Shown piece by piece: positions 45,915 through 54,045 of a stretch of 54,045 bases of DNA. The DNA lies in contig CAIYUC010000129.1 in the NCBI GenBank assembly GCA_903929315.1, forward strand, positions 1 to 54,045, read 5' to 3'. This DNA is from an uncultured Bacteroidales bacterium. GTDB taxonomy: Bacteria > Bacteroidota > Bacteroidia > Bacteroidales > FEN-979. A program made the translations under genes and the position numbers. Numbering within the stretch: position 1 is the first letter of the stretch; every line of letters starts with the position of its first letter. The notes beneath the pieces were generated by a model. That model made no database searches, was not told the DNA's origin, and saw only the letters and a list, made by a program, of their open reading frames with translations.

Positions 45915-47597
45915 TTACTTTCGATCCCTTAATTTATGTAACTTTCTGAAAAGCTGTTCGGTAAACACAGCTTTGTTAAAAACGAATCGTTTTCCATCAA
46001 TTATTGTAACTGTTCCGGAACCTGAAATAGTATGAAGGCCATTTAAGTATTTTGAGTTTTTAAATGGGGAAATGGTTTTCACAGGCATCTCTTCAAATTC
46101 AGCTGGGTTTAGTTTGATCACCCGGTTTATCACAACCTGTCCTCCATAGGTCATTGAACAATCCTGACCGGGACGATAGAGAGCTCCTTCGTACCGGAAG
46201 GGAGTTCCGGCAGGTCGTGCAGACCGGATATCGGTTTTTATGGGGTTATTAAGATGCGGACAATACTCTCCCAATAGATCATCTGAATAATATGCATATA
46301 AAATCGTATTTGATTGCCGTTTCAATGAAAAGAATAACCACCAGCGGCTATCATATTCAAAAAGCGTAGGATCTACTGCATCGATCCCTGTCAACAACGA
46401 TTTGATAAAAACAAAATTATTGTTCACCGGATCCAGACGGTAGATATCGATCCTTCGATCCCTGAATGATTCCGGTAAGAAGTAGACATCACCTCCATTT
46501 TCAAGAATAAATGGATAAGATAGATGATTGGGTCCCGAAAATACCTCCACAATGCTGGTATTAAATACACCATTCTCCACTCCCACTCTTGCAATGGAAG
46601 CTTTATGATTGGAATAGATAAAATGTTCAAATAAAACATTGACCTTTTTATTAAGGATGTATGGAAAAGGATCGGCATAATAGCTTCCTGAAGGAGGTTC
46701 TGTGAGCCATTGCGGGTGTTCGTTCTCAAAATCCGTTGCATATAGCGCTGATGCGACAGGACGGTTAATCAGGGCAATATTCCATCTCTCGGAACGAAAT
46801 AATTGATTGAAGTGAAATCTCAATTTATTCCCTGTCAGTCTTAAAAGGAACCGGATCATCTTTACATTTCCAGGAACCTGATAAACAGGGGCAGATGTTT
46901 TAGAGGATTCTGCATTTAAAGGCAATTCATTAGAAATATCAGTCGCTGCCTGGACAACCCATGAGGAGGACTCAAAGAGCAACTGGTCCAGGTTTCCTGA
47001 GTAGGAATGGTCGATGGTTTTGAACCATCCTTTCTTAAGTATAATACCCGCGTCCAACCGCTCCGTTAATTGCTGGAGAATGGCAGCATTAACGCGATCT
47101 TTGTAATAAATTTCCCAGAATCCTGCCGGCCCTCCGCGGTATTTTGTTTCATCATCGTGATGAAACGACCAGACACCGTGTTCTGCAGCATTCAATATCC
47201 CACCTCGTAGAATGTTGAACCCGAACCGGAGAATAAAATCAATTTTATAAGATTTAATGGTCTCGATGTCATCCGGATCGAAATATTCTGAAAAACCCTG
47301 CTTTTCAACATAGCAAGGCAGCTCATCAACCCCTTTCAACTCCTGGCTCAGGTCTGTGATGGTTTTGGCCTGAAAGCGGAAAAAGAATCGGTAACAAAGA
47401 AAAAAAAGAAGGTTTGACCAACGGTAGGTAAGAATTTTTTTAAAAAACCCAGGTTTTTCGGGTATCCGCATATCCCTGATCAGGAGAACCGGTTTATGAT
47501 TCCTTTCCATTAACTGCCGGATCGAATCTGCCTGCCATCGCTGGAAGACACGGCCATTGCACATCACGGCAAAACGTAAGGTTTTTTGCAAATGCAT
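45915..47597 (-). CDS. Formyltransferase-like / GINT1-type beta-propeller fusion
   Basis: 560 residues. The N-terminal half (about 1-230) resembles methionyl-tRNA-formyltransferase folds: FILRFGFNILRGGILNAAEH, then HHDDETKYRGGPAGFWE (146-162) and AAILQQLTERLDAGIIL. The C-terminal half (about 270-560) looks like the five-bladed propeller of plant glucosamine inositolphosphorylceramide transferase (GINT1) and GH43-like proteins, with SGSYYADPFPYI, LSYPFILENGGDVYFLPES and SMTYGGQVVINRV. It probably modifies a sugar nucleotide or lipid-linked sugar in the operon's pathway; acyl donor and acceptor are unknown. Its ATG overlaps the GT4 stop (TAATG). Confidence 0.78.
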   Translation of the reverse strand: MHLQKTLRFAVMCNGRVFQRWQADSIRQLMERNHKPVLLIRDMRIPEKPGFFKKILTYRWSNLLFFLCYRFFFRFQAKTITDLSQELKGVDELPCYVEKQGFSEYFDPDDIETIKSYKIDFILRFGFNILRGGILNAAEHGVWSFHHDDETKYRGGPAGFWEIYYKDRVNAAILQQLTERLDAGIILKKGWFKTIDHSYSGNLDQLLFESSSWVVQAATDISNELPLNAESSKTSAPVYQVPGNVKMIRFLLRLTGNKLRFHFNQLFRSERWNIALINRPVASALYATDFENEHPQWLTEPPSGSYYADPFPYILNKKVNVLFEHFIYSNHKASIARVGVENGVFNTSIVEVFSGPNHLSYPFILENGGDVYFLPESFRDRRIDIYRLDPVNNNFVFIKSLLTGIDAVDPTLFEYDSRWWLFFSLKRQSNTILYAYYSDDLLGEYCPHLNNPIKTDIRSARPAGTPFRYEGALYRPGQDCSMTYGGQVVINRVIKLNPAEFEEMPVKTISPFKNSKYLNGLHTISGSGTVTIIDGKRFVFNKAVFTEQLFRKLHKLRDRK

Positions 47598-48787
47598 TAT
47601 TTTGTTTTATTGCCGGCTTCTTCTAATATTCTTTGATAAATTTCAACAATTTGTTTTCCAACCGTCTCGGAATTGAATCTCCTGATAGTTTGTTCCCGGA
47701 TCATCATTTTATCGTAAGACCTGCAACGATCGAGCATTTCATCAACCGCCCGGAGCATCGCTTCAGGATCATCGGCAGGGACGATCATCCCATTGCTATC
47801 ATTCACGATCTCTGGTACAATTCCGACATTTGTAGCAACCACAGGTACACCGCAAGCAAGACTCTCAACCACCACTGTTCCAAATGTTTCATAATGGCTT
47901 GATAACACCAGGAAATCCGCCTTACTCATGAATTGCATCAAATCATTTCCTTCTTTCAGCCCGGGAAAAAATGCAATAACATCTTTTATCCCAAGGTCTT
48001 CAGCTATACTTTTCATTTTTTCAAGGCCAGGACCTTCCCCGATGAACCTGCATTCAAAATCCCTGCGTCTTACTGACAACTCCTTAAGTATTTTAAGGAA
48101 CCCTGAAATGTTCTTTGACTTATTTTCAAAACAGGATACATGAACGATCTGTTTTTTCATAGTTGTTGTACTTCCTTCACCTGGTTTGAAATAGTCAAAG
48201 TCGACAACATTCGGCACAACATAATAGTGATCGTTATCCAGGCCATGGTTCTGCATAGCCTCTTTCAATTGCCCGGAGACGGCAATAACAGCAGATGAAT
48301 TCTTTATCACCAGCCGTGTGAGAAATTTCCGGAAAAATCCTTTATAAGATCCATTTTCACGGAAGTACCTTGACCAATGCTCGGAAACAAGGTAAGGGGT
48401 TTTTGTCAATAGTTTATATCCCCATCCGATGATCCCATGCCGGGTCAATATGTGGATATGCAGGAGATCGGGTCTAAATTTCCTGAGCATTCTAAACCCA
48501 AGAATATACGCCCTGAAAAACCTGTAATGCTTTTGAATTTGAGTAAACCCCGGAATTTCCTTTTCCGGCACCTTATAATACACCCGGATAACATGAATAT
48601 TTTGCTCCAGGGAAATATCTATCTCGAATTTATTCGAAGCTCCCGGAACCGGATGGGCATACAACACAACCACTTCACAAAAGACAGAAACTGCTTCTGC
48701 CTGGCGCTGAACAAACAACCCGGGCATCGGATCGAAGCGATGCGGATACCATCGGGGAAGAAATAAAACTTTTAATTGTTCAGTCAA
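47597..48787 (-). CDS. Glycosyltransferase family 4
   Basis: 396 residues of the GT-B fold. The C-terminal donor site has HVSCFENKSKNISGFLKILK and the E-x7-E motif within ETFGTVVVESLACGVPVVAT. The N-terminal acceptor domain has LFLPRWYPHRFDPMPGLFVQ. It should transfer a sugar from a nucleotide donor to a glycan or lipid acceptor. Only a TTG start (48785-48787) is available, since an in-frame stop lies two codons upstream. First gene of the three-gene glycan operon. Confidence 0.92.
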   Translation of the reverse strand: MTEQLKVLFLPRWYPHRFDPMPGLFVQRQAEAVSVFCEVVVLYAHPVPGASNKFEIDISLEQNIHVIRVYYKVPEKEIPGFTQIQKHYRFFRAYILGFRMLRKFRPDLLHIHILTRHGIIGWGYKLLTKTPYLVSEHWSRYFRENGSYKGFFRKFLTRLVIKNSSAVIAVSGQLKEAMQNHGLDNDHYYVVPNVVDFDYFKPGEGSTTTMKKQIVHVSCFENKSKNISGFLKILKELSVRRRDFECRFIGEGPGLEKMKSIAEDLGIKDVIAFFPGLKEGNDLMQFMSKADFLVLSSHYETFGTVVVESLACGVPVVATNVGIVPEIVNDSNGMIVPADDPEAMLRAVDEMLDRCRSYDKMMIREQTIRRFNSETVGKQIVEIYQRILEEAGNKTK

Positions 48788-48824
48788 CTTCTATCTATCC
48801 AGGGTAAATAAGAAAATGAATTTT

Positions 48825-48832
48825 CAAAGGTA
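48825..48832 (-). promoter_or_regulatory. -7 box for the glycan operon
   Basis: On the minus strand TACCTTTG, the same octamer as both rpsL promoters, 37 bp before the GT4 start. A -33 TTTG is not evident. Confidence 0.5.
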
Positions 48833-48911
48833 AAATGACAATTGAAAGAATTAATAGGGTTGTTTATATTTGATCATATATAATTTTAATTGTCATGTCG
48901 ATTTTTTCCTT

Positions 48912-49448
48912 TTAAAGTTTTTCGTCAATCCGGCCGGTAAATAAACTTTCGATTTGTTCTACTGCATTCTTTAATCTGTTCTTCCCAAAACCTGATATTA
49001 CATGAAAAGGAAGATTCCTTTCCGTCATCTCTTGTATATAAAGGTCAAATAAGTATTCCCTTCTATGCGGGTCCTCTCTTTGGGGATCCTGTTGCCAGGG
49101 AAGATCAATGTAACAGAGTAAATACAGATCGTATTTATGTTCCTCTATCTTTCTCAGGATCCATTCATCACAACTTTTATATTTATCTTCGCTCCATATT
49201 TTAGTTACAATCAGTTCAGAATCACAAAACAGAAAAACAGTGGCATTTTTAGCAATTTTATTTTCATTCTCCAACTGTTTTCTGGCGATTGTTAAAATAT
49301 CCTCCCTGTTATAGGGACGGTTAAGCTTCCCTATGTATTCCCGTGCATATTCCGGAACCCATAAAGTTTTATAATGATCTGCGAGTTGTTCAGCGAGTCT
49401 CGACTTACCTGTTGATTCCGGTCCGGTAATTGCAATTTTTTTTATCAC
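48912..49448 (-). CDS. NadR-type nicotinamide riboside kinase (AAA_28 ATPase)
   Basis: 178 residues. The P-loop GPESTGKS is at 9-16, followed by WVPEYAREYIG and DPQREDPHRREYLFDLY, as in the kinase domain of NadR. Neither the adenylyltransferase nor the DNA-binding domain of E. coli NadR is present. It should phosphorylate nicotinamide riboside brought in by the PnuC protein encoded just upstream. The GTG start overlaps the pnuC stop (GTGA). Confidence 0.9.
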   Translation of the reverse strand: MIKKIAITGPESTGKSRLAEQLADHYKTLWVPEYAREYIGKLNRPYNREDILTIARKQLENENKIAKNATVFLFCDSELIVTKIWSEDKYKSCDEWILRKIEEHKYDLYLLCYIDLPWQQDPQREDPHRREYLFDLYIQEMTERNLPFHVISGFGKNRLKNAVEQIESLFTGRIDEKL

Positions 49449-50038
49449 TTATTTATTAGTTTCTTTCTCCATTCGAAAAATCCCAGAAAAGCAATAATCG
49501 TAAACACCAGGAACTGGAAGCTGCTGAAATACAATTTCTCGTATGCAAATAATCCGATTGAGATGATATCCCCTATGATCCATGCAATCCAGTTCTCGAT
49601 CTTTTTCCATGCCAGAAGCCACATGCCAACGATATATATCGCGGTCGTCAGGGCATCCCAGGTGGGAACCATGCTATCAGTGAATTGTACCAGGAGTATC
49701 CTCAATACAATAAAGAATACAACAATGGCAAGGATGTTCAGGATAAGGGCTTGCTCTGATAACCGGGCAATGCGGATTGTTTCCTCGCTCTCATTTTTCC
49801 GCGTCCAGACAAACCAGCCATAGGCGCTCATTACTGCATAAAAAATATTGATCCCGGAATAAGCGTACAATTTTGATATAAAGCAAATGTAAACATAGAT
49901 CGAAACATTAACAATCCCAAACGGAAAGGCCAGGATGCTCTCTTTCTTCATCGACCACACACAGACCAGGCCAAAGGCAACGGCAACAACCTCGACTACA
50001 CTGGTTTGCAGAAAACCTATTTCAATTGGCCAATTCAC
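49445..50038 (-). CDS. pnuC: Nicotinamide riboside transporter PnuC
   Basis: 197 residues with about seven hydrophobic segments. Conserved PnuC features are the N-terminal EVVAVAFGLVCVWSMKKESI, the loop YAVMSAYGWFVWTR and the C-terminal WIAWIIGDIISIGLFAYEKL. Facilitated import followed by phosphorylation traps the substrate inside. The only start in frame is GTG (50036-50038). Confidence 0.93.
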   Translation of the reverse strand: MNWPIEIGFLQTSVVEVVAVAFGLVCVWSMKKESILAFPFGIVNVSIYVYICFISKLYAYSGINIFYAVMSAYGWFVWTRKNESEETIRIARLSEQALILNILAIVVFFIVLRILLVQFTDSMVPTWDALTTAIYIVGMWLLAWKKIENWIAWIIGDIISIGLFAYEKLYFSSFQFLVFTIIAFLGFFEWRKKLINK

Positions 50039-50099
50039 TTAGCATGATAATTTTCCATTAAACAACTGATTGTCTCCATCAATCCGGACAAGATACGAG

Positions 50100-50134
50100 T
50101 TTCCAATATCAGATAATAGATCCGACATTGGAAA
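50100..50134 (-). promoter_or_regulatory. Leader hairpin upstream of pnuC
   Basis: The arms 50124-50134 and 50100-50110 form an 11-bp stem in the transcribed strand, the single mismatch being a G-U pair, around a 13-base loop, 62 bp before the pnuC start. It could be a regulatory stem; it does not match the TPP or other riboswitch cores I know. Confidence 0.4.
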
Positions 50135-50206
50135 TAGCAAAATTAGGAGAATTTTAATACCCGAGGTTCCCTGAATGAAAATCCCTTTGATAAAAAACCG
50201 GGGCGC

Positions 50207-50698
50207 TTATTCCCTCACACGCCTATCCCGGTCATTCCGGTCTGCCAGTCTTTGCAATAATTCCCGTCTGAATTGTCTTTCAGCATTAAACAGCAAAACG
50301 ATCTTCTGAGGAGGAAGAATAGCTTTTAATTTTCCATAATAATCCCTGGCAAGATCGAGATTTGCCTGCATTTCGTAGAGACTTGAATCGATCAATTCTG
50401 TTGCTTGCTTTTCAGTGGCTTCCTTTGACAACCGATAATCTTTATATTTCCCGGCCAAACTTTTTTGAATGTCTTGTTTTTTAGCCTGGTATTCATTGTA
50501 TACAGGCCAGAATTTCTGAGCTTCCTGTGGAGTAAGATTCAACTTTTCAGTAATAAAGCCGATCTTATACGATTCAATTTTTTGTTTCCGGTCCGGCTGG
50601 TTTCTTATATTGTTACCCCTGAATTGGGCAAAAACACTTGTTGAAGTCAGGATCAGCAGGGATAAGGAACTCAAATATAAAAACATTTTCGTTTTCAT
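50207..50698 (-). CDS. Spy/CpxP-like periplasmic protein
   Basis: 163 residues with a signal peptide (MFLYLSSLSLLILTSTSVFA) and a helical, charge-rich body. LNLTPQEAQKFWPVYNEYQA resembles the LTxxQ motif of Spy/CpxP periplasmic chaperones, and the C-terminus is very basic-acidic (LADRNDRDRRVRE). It is the third gene after an ECF sigma factor and a membrane protein, suggesting an envelope-stress regulon member. Confidence 0.75.
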   Translation of the reverse strand: MKTKMFLYLSSLSLLILTSTSVFAQFRGNNIRNQPDRKQKIESYKIGFITEKLNLTPQEAQKFWPVYNEYQAKKQDIQKSLAGKYKDYRLSKEATEKQATELIDSSLYEMQANLDLARDYYGKLKAILPPQKIVLLFNAERQFRRELLQRLADRNDRDRRVRE

Positions 50699-50710
50699 GA
50701 TTTTATCGTT

Positions 50711-51232
50711 TTATTGCGTTATAATATCCATATCTGTATCTGCATCCAGCAGATAATTAATTAAATCATCTTTCGTGTAATCGGGATTTTCCATTAAAAA
50801 ATCGTCCTTCTCCAAAACAGCTGAATCGGTAGAATTTTCAGGAGACTCGGATAAAACAGCTTCAATAATCGTTGATTCATCGATATCATCCGAAAGATCA
50901 TTGATCATCCCTTCATCCTGAACGAAGGTGGTGTATTCTGCTTCATTTTTTTGTACCGGGCGCCAGGGGTTTACAAACAGGAGGAAAATCGCAATGGCAA
51001 AAGCAACGATCACAGTGGCAACAACCATAACCGGCTTATAGACTGTAAAAATTCCCCGGGTCCATTTTTTAGCCTGGAGATTGGGTTGGCATTTTCTCAT
51101 GATTATCTGCGGAAGGGCTTCAAAATAATCTTCCGGAGCTGTAAAAGGATTCTCTTTGTTGACACCTGATAAGACAGGGGCCATTTTTTTCAGCTCTTCA
51201 TCTTCGTTCAATATGTTTTTTTCATTGTTCAT
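50711..51232 (-). CDS. Membrane protein, probable anti-sigma factor of the ECF operon
   Basis: 173 residues. A cytoplasmic N-terminus (1-62) with FTAPEDYFEALPQIIMRK is followed by one transmembrane helix (about 68-92) and an acidic periplasmic C-terminus. The APEDYFEALP motif and position directly after an ECF sigma gene recur in Bacteroidota and suggest an anti-sigma or regulator. No zinc-binding ASD motif (HxxxCxxC) is visible, so the assignment rests on context. Confidence 0.65.
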   Translation of the reverse strand: MNNEKNILNEDEELKKMAPVLSGVNKENPFTAPEDYFEALPQIIMRKCQPNLQAKKWTRGIFTVYKPVMVVATVIVAFAIAIFLLFVNPWRPVQKNEAEYTTFVQDEGMINDLSDDIDESTIIEAVLSESPENSTDSAVLEKDDFLMENPDYTKDDLINYLLDADTDMDIITQ

Positions 51233-51263
51233 TGCCTGTTAGATGGATCTATTCTTTAAAAGT

Positions 51264-51812
51264 TTAATGACTGGTCAGGTATTTTTCAATTCTTTTTACA
51301 GCAAGGTGAAACGATGCTTTCAAAGCGCCTATGGAGGTCCCTGTAATTTCAGCAATATCTTCGTACTTTAATGCACCGAAATATTTTATGTTGAAAACCA
51401 GCCGCTGTTTTGCAGGAAGTTCCAATATGGCTTGTTGTAATTTCATCTGAATTTGATCACCAGTAAAATAATTATCATCGGTAAGCGATTCCAGAAGTTT
51501 CTTTTCCACATTAATGATCGGGAGAAAAAACAGGTTCTTTTTCTTTCTCAGGACAGAAAGCGCTTCATTTGTTGCAATCCTGTATATCCAGGTATAAAGC
51601 TGTGAATCTTCCCGGAAATTTTGAATATTATTCCACACTTTAATAAAGACATCCTGCACGGTATCATTGGTATCATCATGATCGATGAGCATATGCCGGA
51701 TAAGCCAGTAAATCTTTTCCTGGTATTTTTGAACCAGGAGGCTGAATCCATAATTCTGTGAATTTTTGTCACGGATCAGCGAAAGAATATATTCGTCGGA
51801 TGATTCAGCCAA
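51264..51812 (-). CDS. ECF-type RNA polymerase sigma factor
   Basis: 182 residues. Region 2 (about 20-90) has VQKYQEKIYWLIRHMLID, DTVQDVFIKVWNNI and YTWIYRIATNEAL. Region 4 (about 125-175) has LPAKQRLVFNIKYFGALKYE and ITGTSIGALKASFHLAVKRI. The only usable start is TTG (51810-51812): the nearest upstream in-frame stop is 12 codons away, with no ATG or GTG between. A 14-bp tandem repeat lies immediately before it. Confidence 0.93.
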   Translation of the reverse strand: MAESSDEYILSLIRDKNSQNYGFSLLVQKYQEKIYWLIRHMLIDHDDTNDTVQDVFIKVWNNIQNFREDSQLYTWIYRIATNEALSVLRKKKNLFFLPIINVEKKLLESLTDDNYFTGDQIQMKLQQAILELPAKQRLVFNIKYFGALKYEDIAEITGTSIGALKASFHLAVKRIEKYLTSH

Positions 51813-51813
51813 G

Positions 51814-51841
51814 GTTGAATATAAAAAGTTGAATATAAAAA
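51814..51841. repeat. Tandem 14-bp direct repeat before the ECF sigma start
   Basis: gttgaatataaaaa occurs twice in perfect tandem (51814-51827, 51828-51841), one base from the sigma factor's TTG codon. It may be a binding site, a slipped-strand element or word-array DNA. The remaining spacer to the PiT gene is AT-rich, with no gene seen. Confidence 0.75.
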
Positions 51842-52016
51842 CCGGTCAGTAAAATTACATTTTAGATACAAATAACATTTAAAGGTTTAGTTGAGAGGAA
51901 AAATTCCAATTGTTTTTCAACAAATTCTCAGTTAGTCAGATTTTTCTTGTTAATTTTCCGGTTTTCTTCCGCCCACTGGAAAAAATCACTATTCTTATGC
52001 TTATTATTAATCTTGT

Positions 52017-53432
52017 ATGTTCGGATTAGATACAGGCTATACGTTACTCCTGTTATGCTGTCTTCTCGCAGCATGCATATTTGAGTTTATCAATGGATTT
52101 CATGATACTGCCAATGCTGTTGCAACTGTTATCTACACGCATTCACTGAAACCGACCATAGCGGTTATCTGGTCGGGTTTCTGGAATTTTATAGGTGTAA
52201 ACGTGGGAGGTATTGCCGTTGCTATCGGCATTATCAATCTCCTTCCGACAGAGGTTCTTGTTGATCAGAATCTTTCCCATAGCATTTCGATGATCCTTGC
52301 TTTGATTGTTACCGCAATAATCTGGAATCTTTCCACCTGGTATATCGGGATCCCATGTTCAAGTTCACATACCCTGATCGGTTCAATTTTCGGTGTGGGG
52401 ATTGCATTTATGTTGTTACCGGGAAGTACTTCTGTTGCACTCAACTGGTCAAAAGTAATCGAGGTCGGATTATCGCTCCTCATATCTCCCATTTTCGGAT
52501 TTGGTATCGCTCTGCTATTGATGGCTTTGCTAAGAAAGATCATTAAAAACAAACAAATATTCAAAGAACCACCTGCTAAGAAACCTCCTCCCATGTTGAC
52601 CCGGAGTATACTTATTCTCACCTGTACAAGTGTAAGCTACGCACACGGATCCAATGACGGGCAAAAAGGTGTCGGCTTGATCATGTTGATCCTTATTGCT
52701 TTCTCACCATCCTTCTTTGCCGTGGACAGGACCCAAAAACCGCAGGATCTCCTTATGCAGACAAAGACCATTGAATGGACATTACGAAAGATCGATGTTG
52801 AAAAACTATCTTTATCTGACCAAAATATTTATCATGGGATCCTTACGAAAATTGATTCCATCAAATTACTTTTGAAAGGTATATCAAGATATGATCAACT
52901 TTCCTTAGGAAATCATTTCAGGGTGAGAAAGGGTATTATATTAGTCTCGAAGAAAACGGAAGGATTCCTGAAAGAACACACTGGAAAAGCTCTTCCAAAT
53001 CTGCCACCGATCGAACAATCCGTCCTGAAATCGAACCTGAAAAAATTCAAATCCACAACAGAATATGCTCCACACTGGGTGATCCTGCTGGTTTCGCTTT
53101 CCCTTGGATTAGGGACGATGATAGGCTGGAAAAGAATTGTAGTGACGATCGGTGAAAAAATAGGGAAATCGCATCTTACCTATGCTCAAGGTGCAAGTGC
53201 TGAAATTGTTGCAGCAAGTACCATTGGTGTTTCATCCATGTTTGGATTGCCGGTCAGTACAACGCATGTGCTTTCCTCGGGAATTGCTGGTACAATGGTA
53301 GCAGGTGGCGGAAGGCAAAACCTTCACATCAAGATGGTTCAGAATATCGCCATCGCCTGGTTGATCACTCTTCCTGTAACGATCCTTCTTTCCGGTTCAT
53401 TGTTTTTGCTTCTTCGCTGGATCATGAATTAA
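52017..53432 (+). CDS. PiT-family inorganic phosphate transporter
   Basis: 471 residues. The duplicated PiT signatures are FINGFHDTANAVATVIYT (about 23-40) and YAHGSNDGQKGVGLIM (about 208-223), with SCSSSHTLIG-like CSSSHTLIGSIFGVG and the C-terminal STTHVLSSGIAGTMVAGG. About 10-12 hydrophobic segments flank a polar central insert (about 235-350, KTIEWTLRKIDVEKLSLSDQ), as is common for the family. It should import phosphate with a cation. Confidence 0.95.
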   Translation: MFGLDTGYTLLLLCCLLAACIFEFINGFHDTANAVATVIYTHSLKPTIAVIWSGFWNFIGVNVGGIAVAIGIINLLPTEVLVDQNLSHSISMILALIVTAIIWNLSTWYIGIPCSSSHTLIGSIFGVGIAFMLLPGSTSVALNWSKVIEVGLSLLISPIFGFGIALLLMALLRKIIKNKQIFKEPPAKKPPPMLTRSILILTCTSVSYAHGSNDGQKGVGLIMLILIAFSPSFFAVDRTQKPQDLLMQTKTIEWTLRKIDVEKLSLSDQNIYHGILTKIDSIKLLLKGISRYDQLSLGNHFRVRKGIILVSKKTEGFLKEHTGKALPNLPPIEQSVLKSNLKKFKSTTEYAPHWVILLVSLSLGLGTMIGWKRIVVTIGEKIGKSHLTYAQGASAEIVAASTIGVSSMFGLPVSTTHVLSSGIAGTMVAGGGRQNLHIKMVQNIAIAWLITLPVTILLSGSLFLLLRWIMN

Positions 53433-53441
53433 TTAAAAGTG

Positions 53442-53449
53442 TACATTTG
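53442..53449 (+). promoter_or_regulatory. -7 box for the DedA gene
   Basis: TACATTTG ends 29 bp before the DedA ATG and just after the PiT stop. A -33 box is not evident. Confidence 0.4.
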
Positions 53450-53478
53450 CACATTTTTCTGAAAGATACCCATATTCT

Positions 53479-54045
53479 ATGCTTGATCTGGTAAAGCATC
53501 TTGTTGATTTTATTTTACACATTGATAAGCACTTGCTGCAAATCGTTACCGATTACCGTACCTGGACATACCTTATTCTTTTTGGAATAATTTTTTGTGA
53601 AACAGGATTGGTGGTGACCCCTTTTTTACCTGGTGATTCGCTTTTATTTGCCGCGGGGACCATTGCAGCGATGGCAAGCCAGCCGCTCAATATCGTTATT
53701 GTGATCCTGCTATTGATTTGTGCAGCATTTATCGGAGATAATACCAATTATTTCATAGGCAGATTTTTGGGGTTACAGGTATATGACAGAGATTACAAAC
53801 TGATCAAAAAGAAATACCTTACGAAAACCCATATTTTTTATGAGAAGCATGGTGGGAAGACCTTGATCATTGCGCGTTTTATGCCCTTTGTACGGACTTT
53901 TGCACCGTTTGTAGCCGGTGTCGGTACCATGCGGTATATTCGGTTTTTCTCCTTCAGCCTGGCCGGCAATATCCTATGGGTGAATTTATTTAGCCTGGGA
54001 GGATATTTTTTTGGAAATCTTCCGTTCGTGAAAAATAATTTCAGC
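53479..54045 (+). CDS. DedA-family membrane protein (3' end outside window)
   Basis: 189 codons are visible from the ATG at 53479 to the right edge with no stop; the family is usually about 210-220 residues, so little is missing. FFLPGDS-type PFLPGDSLLFAAGTIAA, GDNTNYFIGR and RFMPFVRTFAPFVAGVGTMR carry the conserved proline, glycine and arginine residues of DedA/VTT proteins, which scramble or flip membrane lipids such as undecaprenyl phosphate. It follows the PiT gene by 46 bp. Confidence 0.92.
   Translation, partial: MLDLVKHLVDFILHIDKHLLQIVTDYRTWTYLILFGIIFCETGLVVTPFLPGDSLLFAAGTIAAMASQPLNIVIVILLLICAAFIGDNTNYFIGRFLGLQVYDRDYKLIKKKYLTKTHIFYEKHGGKTLIIARFMPFVRTFAPFVAGVGTMRYIRFFSFSLAGNILWVNLFSLGGYFFGNLPFVKNNFS

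Noticed and set aside
50039-50206. TPP or similar riboswitch before pnuC
   Set aside because: The conserved cores (CUGAGA, ACCUGA) are absent; only a simple stem is seen.
53479-54045. Truncated DedA pseudogene
   Set aside because: The frame is open to the window edge; the missing end is a window effect.

Overview
The window comes from a member of the Bacteroidota, probably Bacteroidales-like. Four things point there. Many start codons sit 14-45 bp below a Bacteroidota-type -7 box (TAnnTTTG), and I see almost no Shine-Dalgarno sequences. The proteins are typical of the phylum: SprB/Ig-type surface protein, LytS/LytTR regulators, the DUF2752-DUF4190 pair, a PnuC/NadR-kinase pair. S14, S4 and L36 are zinc-less forms. 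Intergenic DNA is AT-rich and full of short repeats. I see no rRNA, tRNA, CRISPR, transposase, integrase or phage gene.

Layout. 1-1563 (minus) is the first 521 codons of a secreted SprB-repeat/Ig-like surface protein that runs off the left edge. 1564-2857 is a very AT-rich gap with palindromes. 2858-4249 (plus) is an MBL/beta-CASP nuclease. 4273-22719 (minus) is one uninterrupted str-S10-spc-alpha superoperon of 33 genes: rpsL-rpsG-fusA-rpsJ ... secY-map-infA-rpmJ ... rpsD-rpoA-rplQ. It is preceded by two near-identical promoters that bracket a possibly structured leader RNA. 23285-28670 (minus) is a tripartite RND efflux operon (outer-membrane channel, lipoprotein adaptor, RND pump). Next come a secreted M1 aminopeptidase (plus), a secreted GH63-type glycosidase, a LiaF-like/LytS/LytTR regulatory operon and a YbaK-type deacylase (all minus).

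36116-42611 (plus) is a run of housekeeping and envelope genes: dapF, a GNAT acetyltransferase, mltG, DUF2279, DUF2752, DUF4190, nnr and a SpoT-type HD hydrolase. It meets parE tail to tail. 44637-48787 (minus) is a glycan operon (GT4, a formyltransferase/GINT1-like fusion, a flippase). 48912-50038 (minus) is pnuC plus a NadR-type kinase for vitamin B3 salvage. 50207-51812 (minus) is an ECF sigma / membrane anti-sigma-like / Spy-like operon. 52017 to the end (plus) is a PiT phosphate transporter and a DedA protein cut by the right edge.

The most unusual signal is in the spacers. At least five families of short degenerate 'word' arrays (8-14 bp units) and several GC-rich palindromes recur between genes across the window. 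An 11-bp GAATAA-type array abuts the start codons of two unrelated genes. Three consecutive gaps of the essential str operon each hold a different palindrome. The most unusual protein is the formyltransferase/beta-propeller fusion in the glycan operon.
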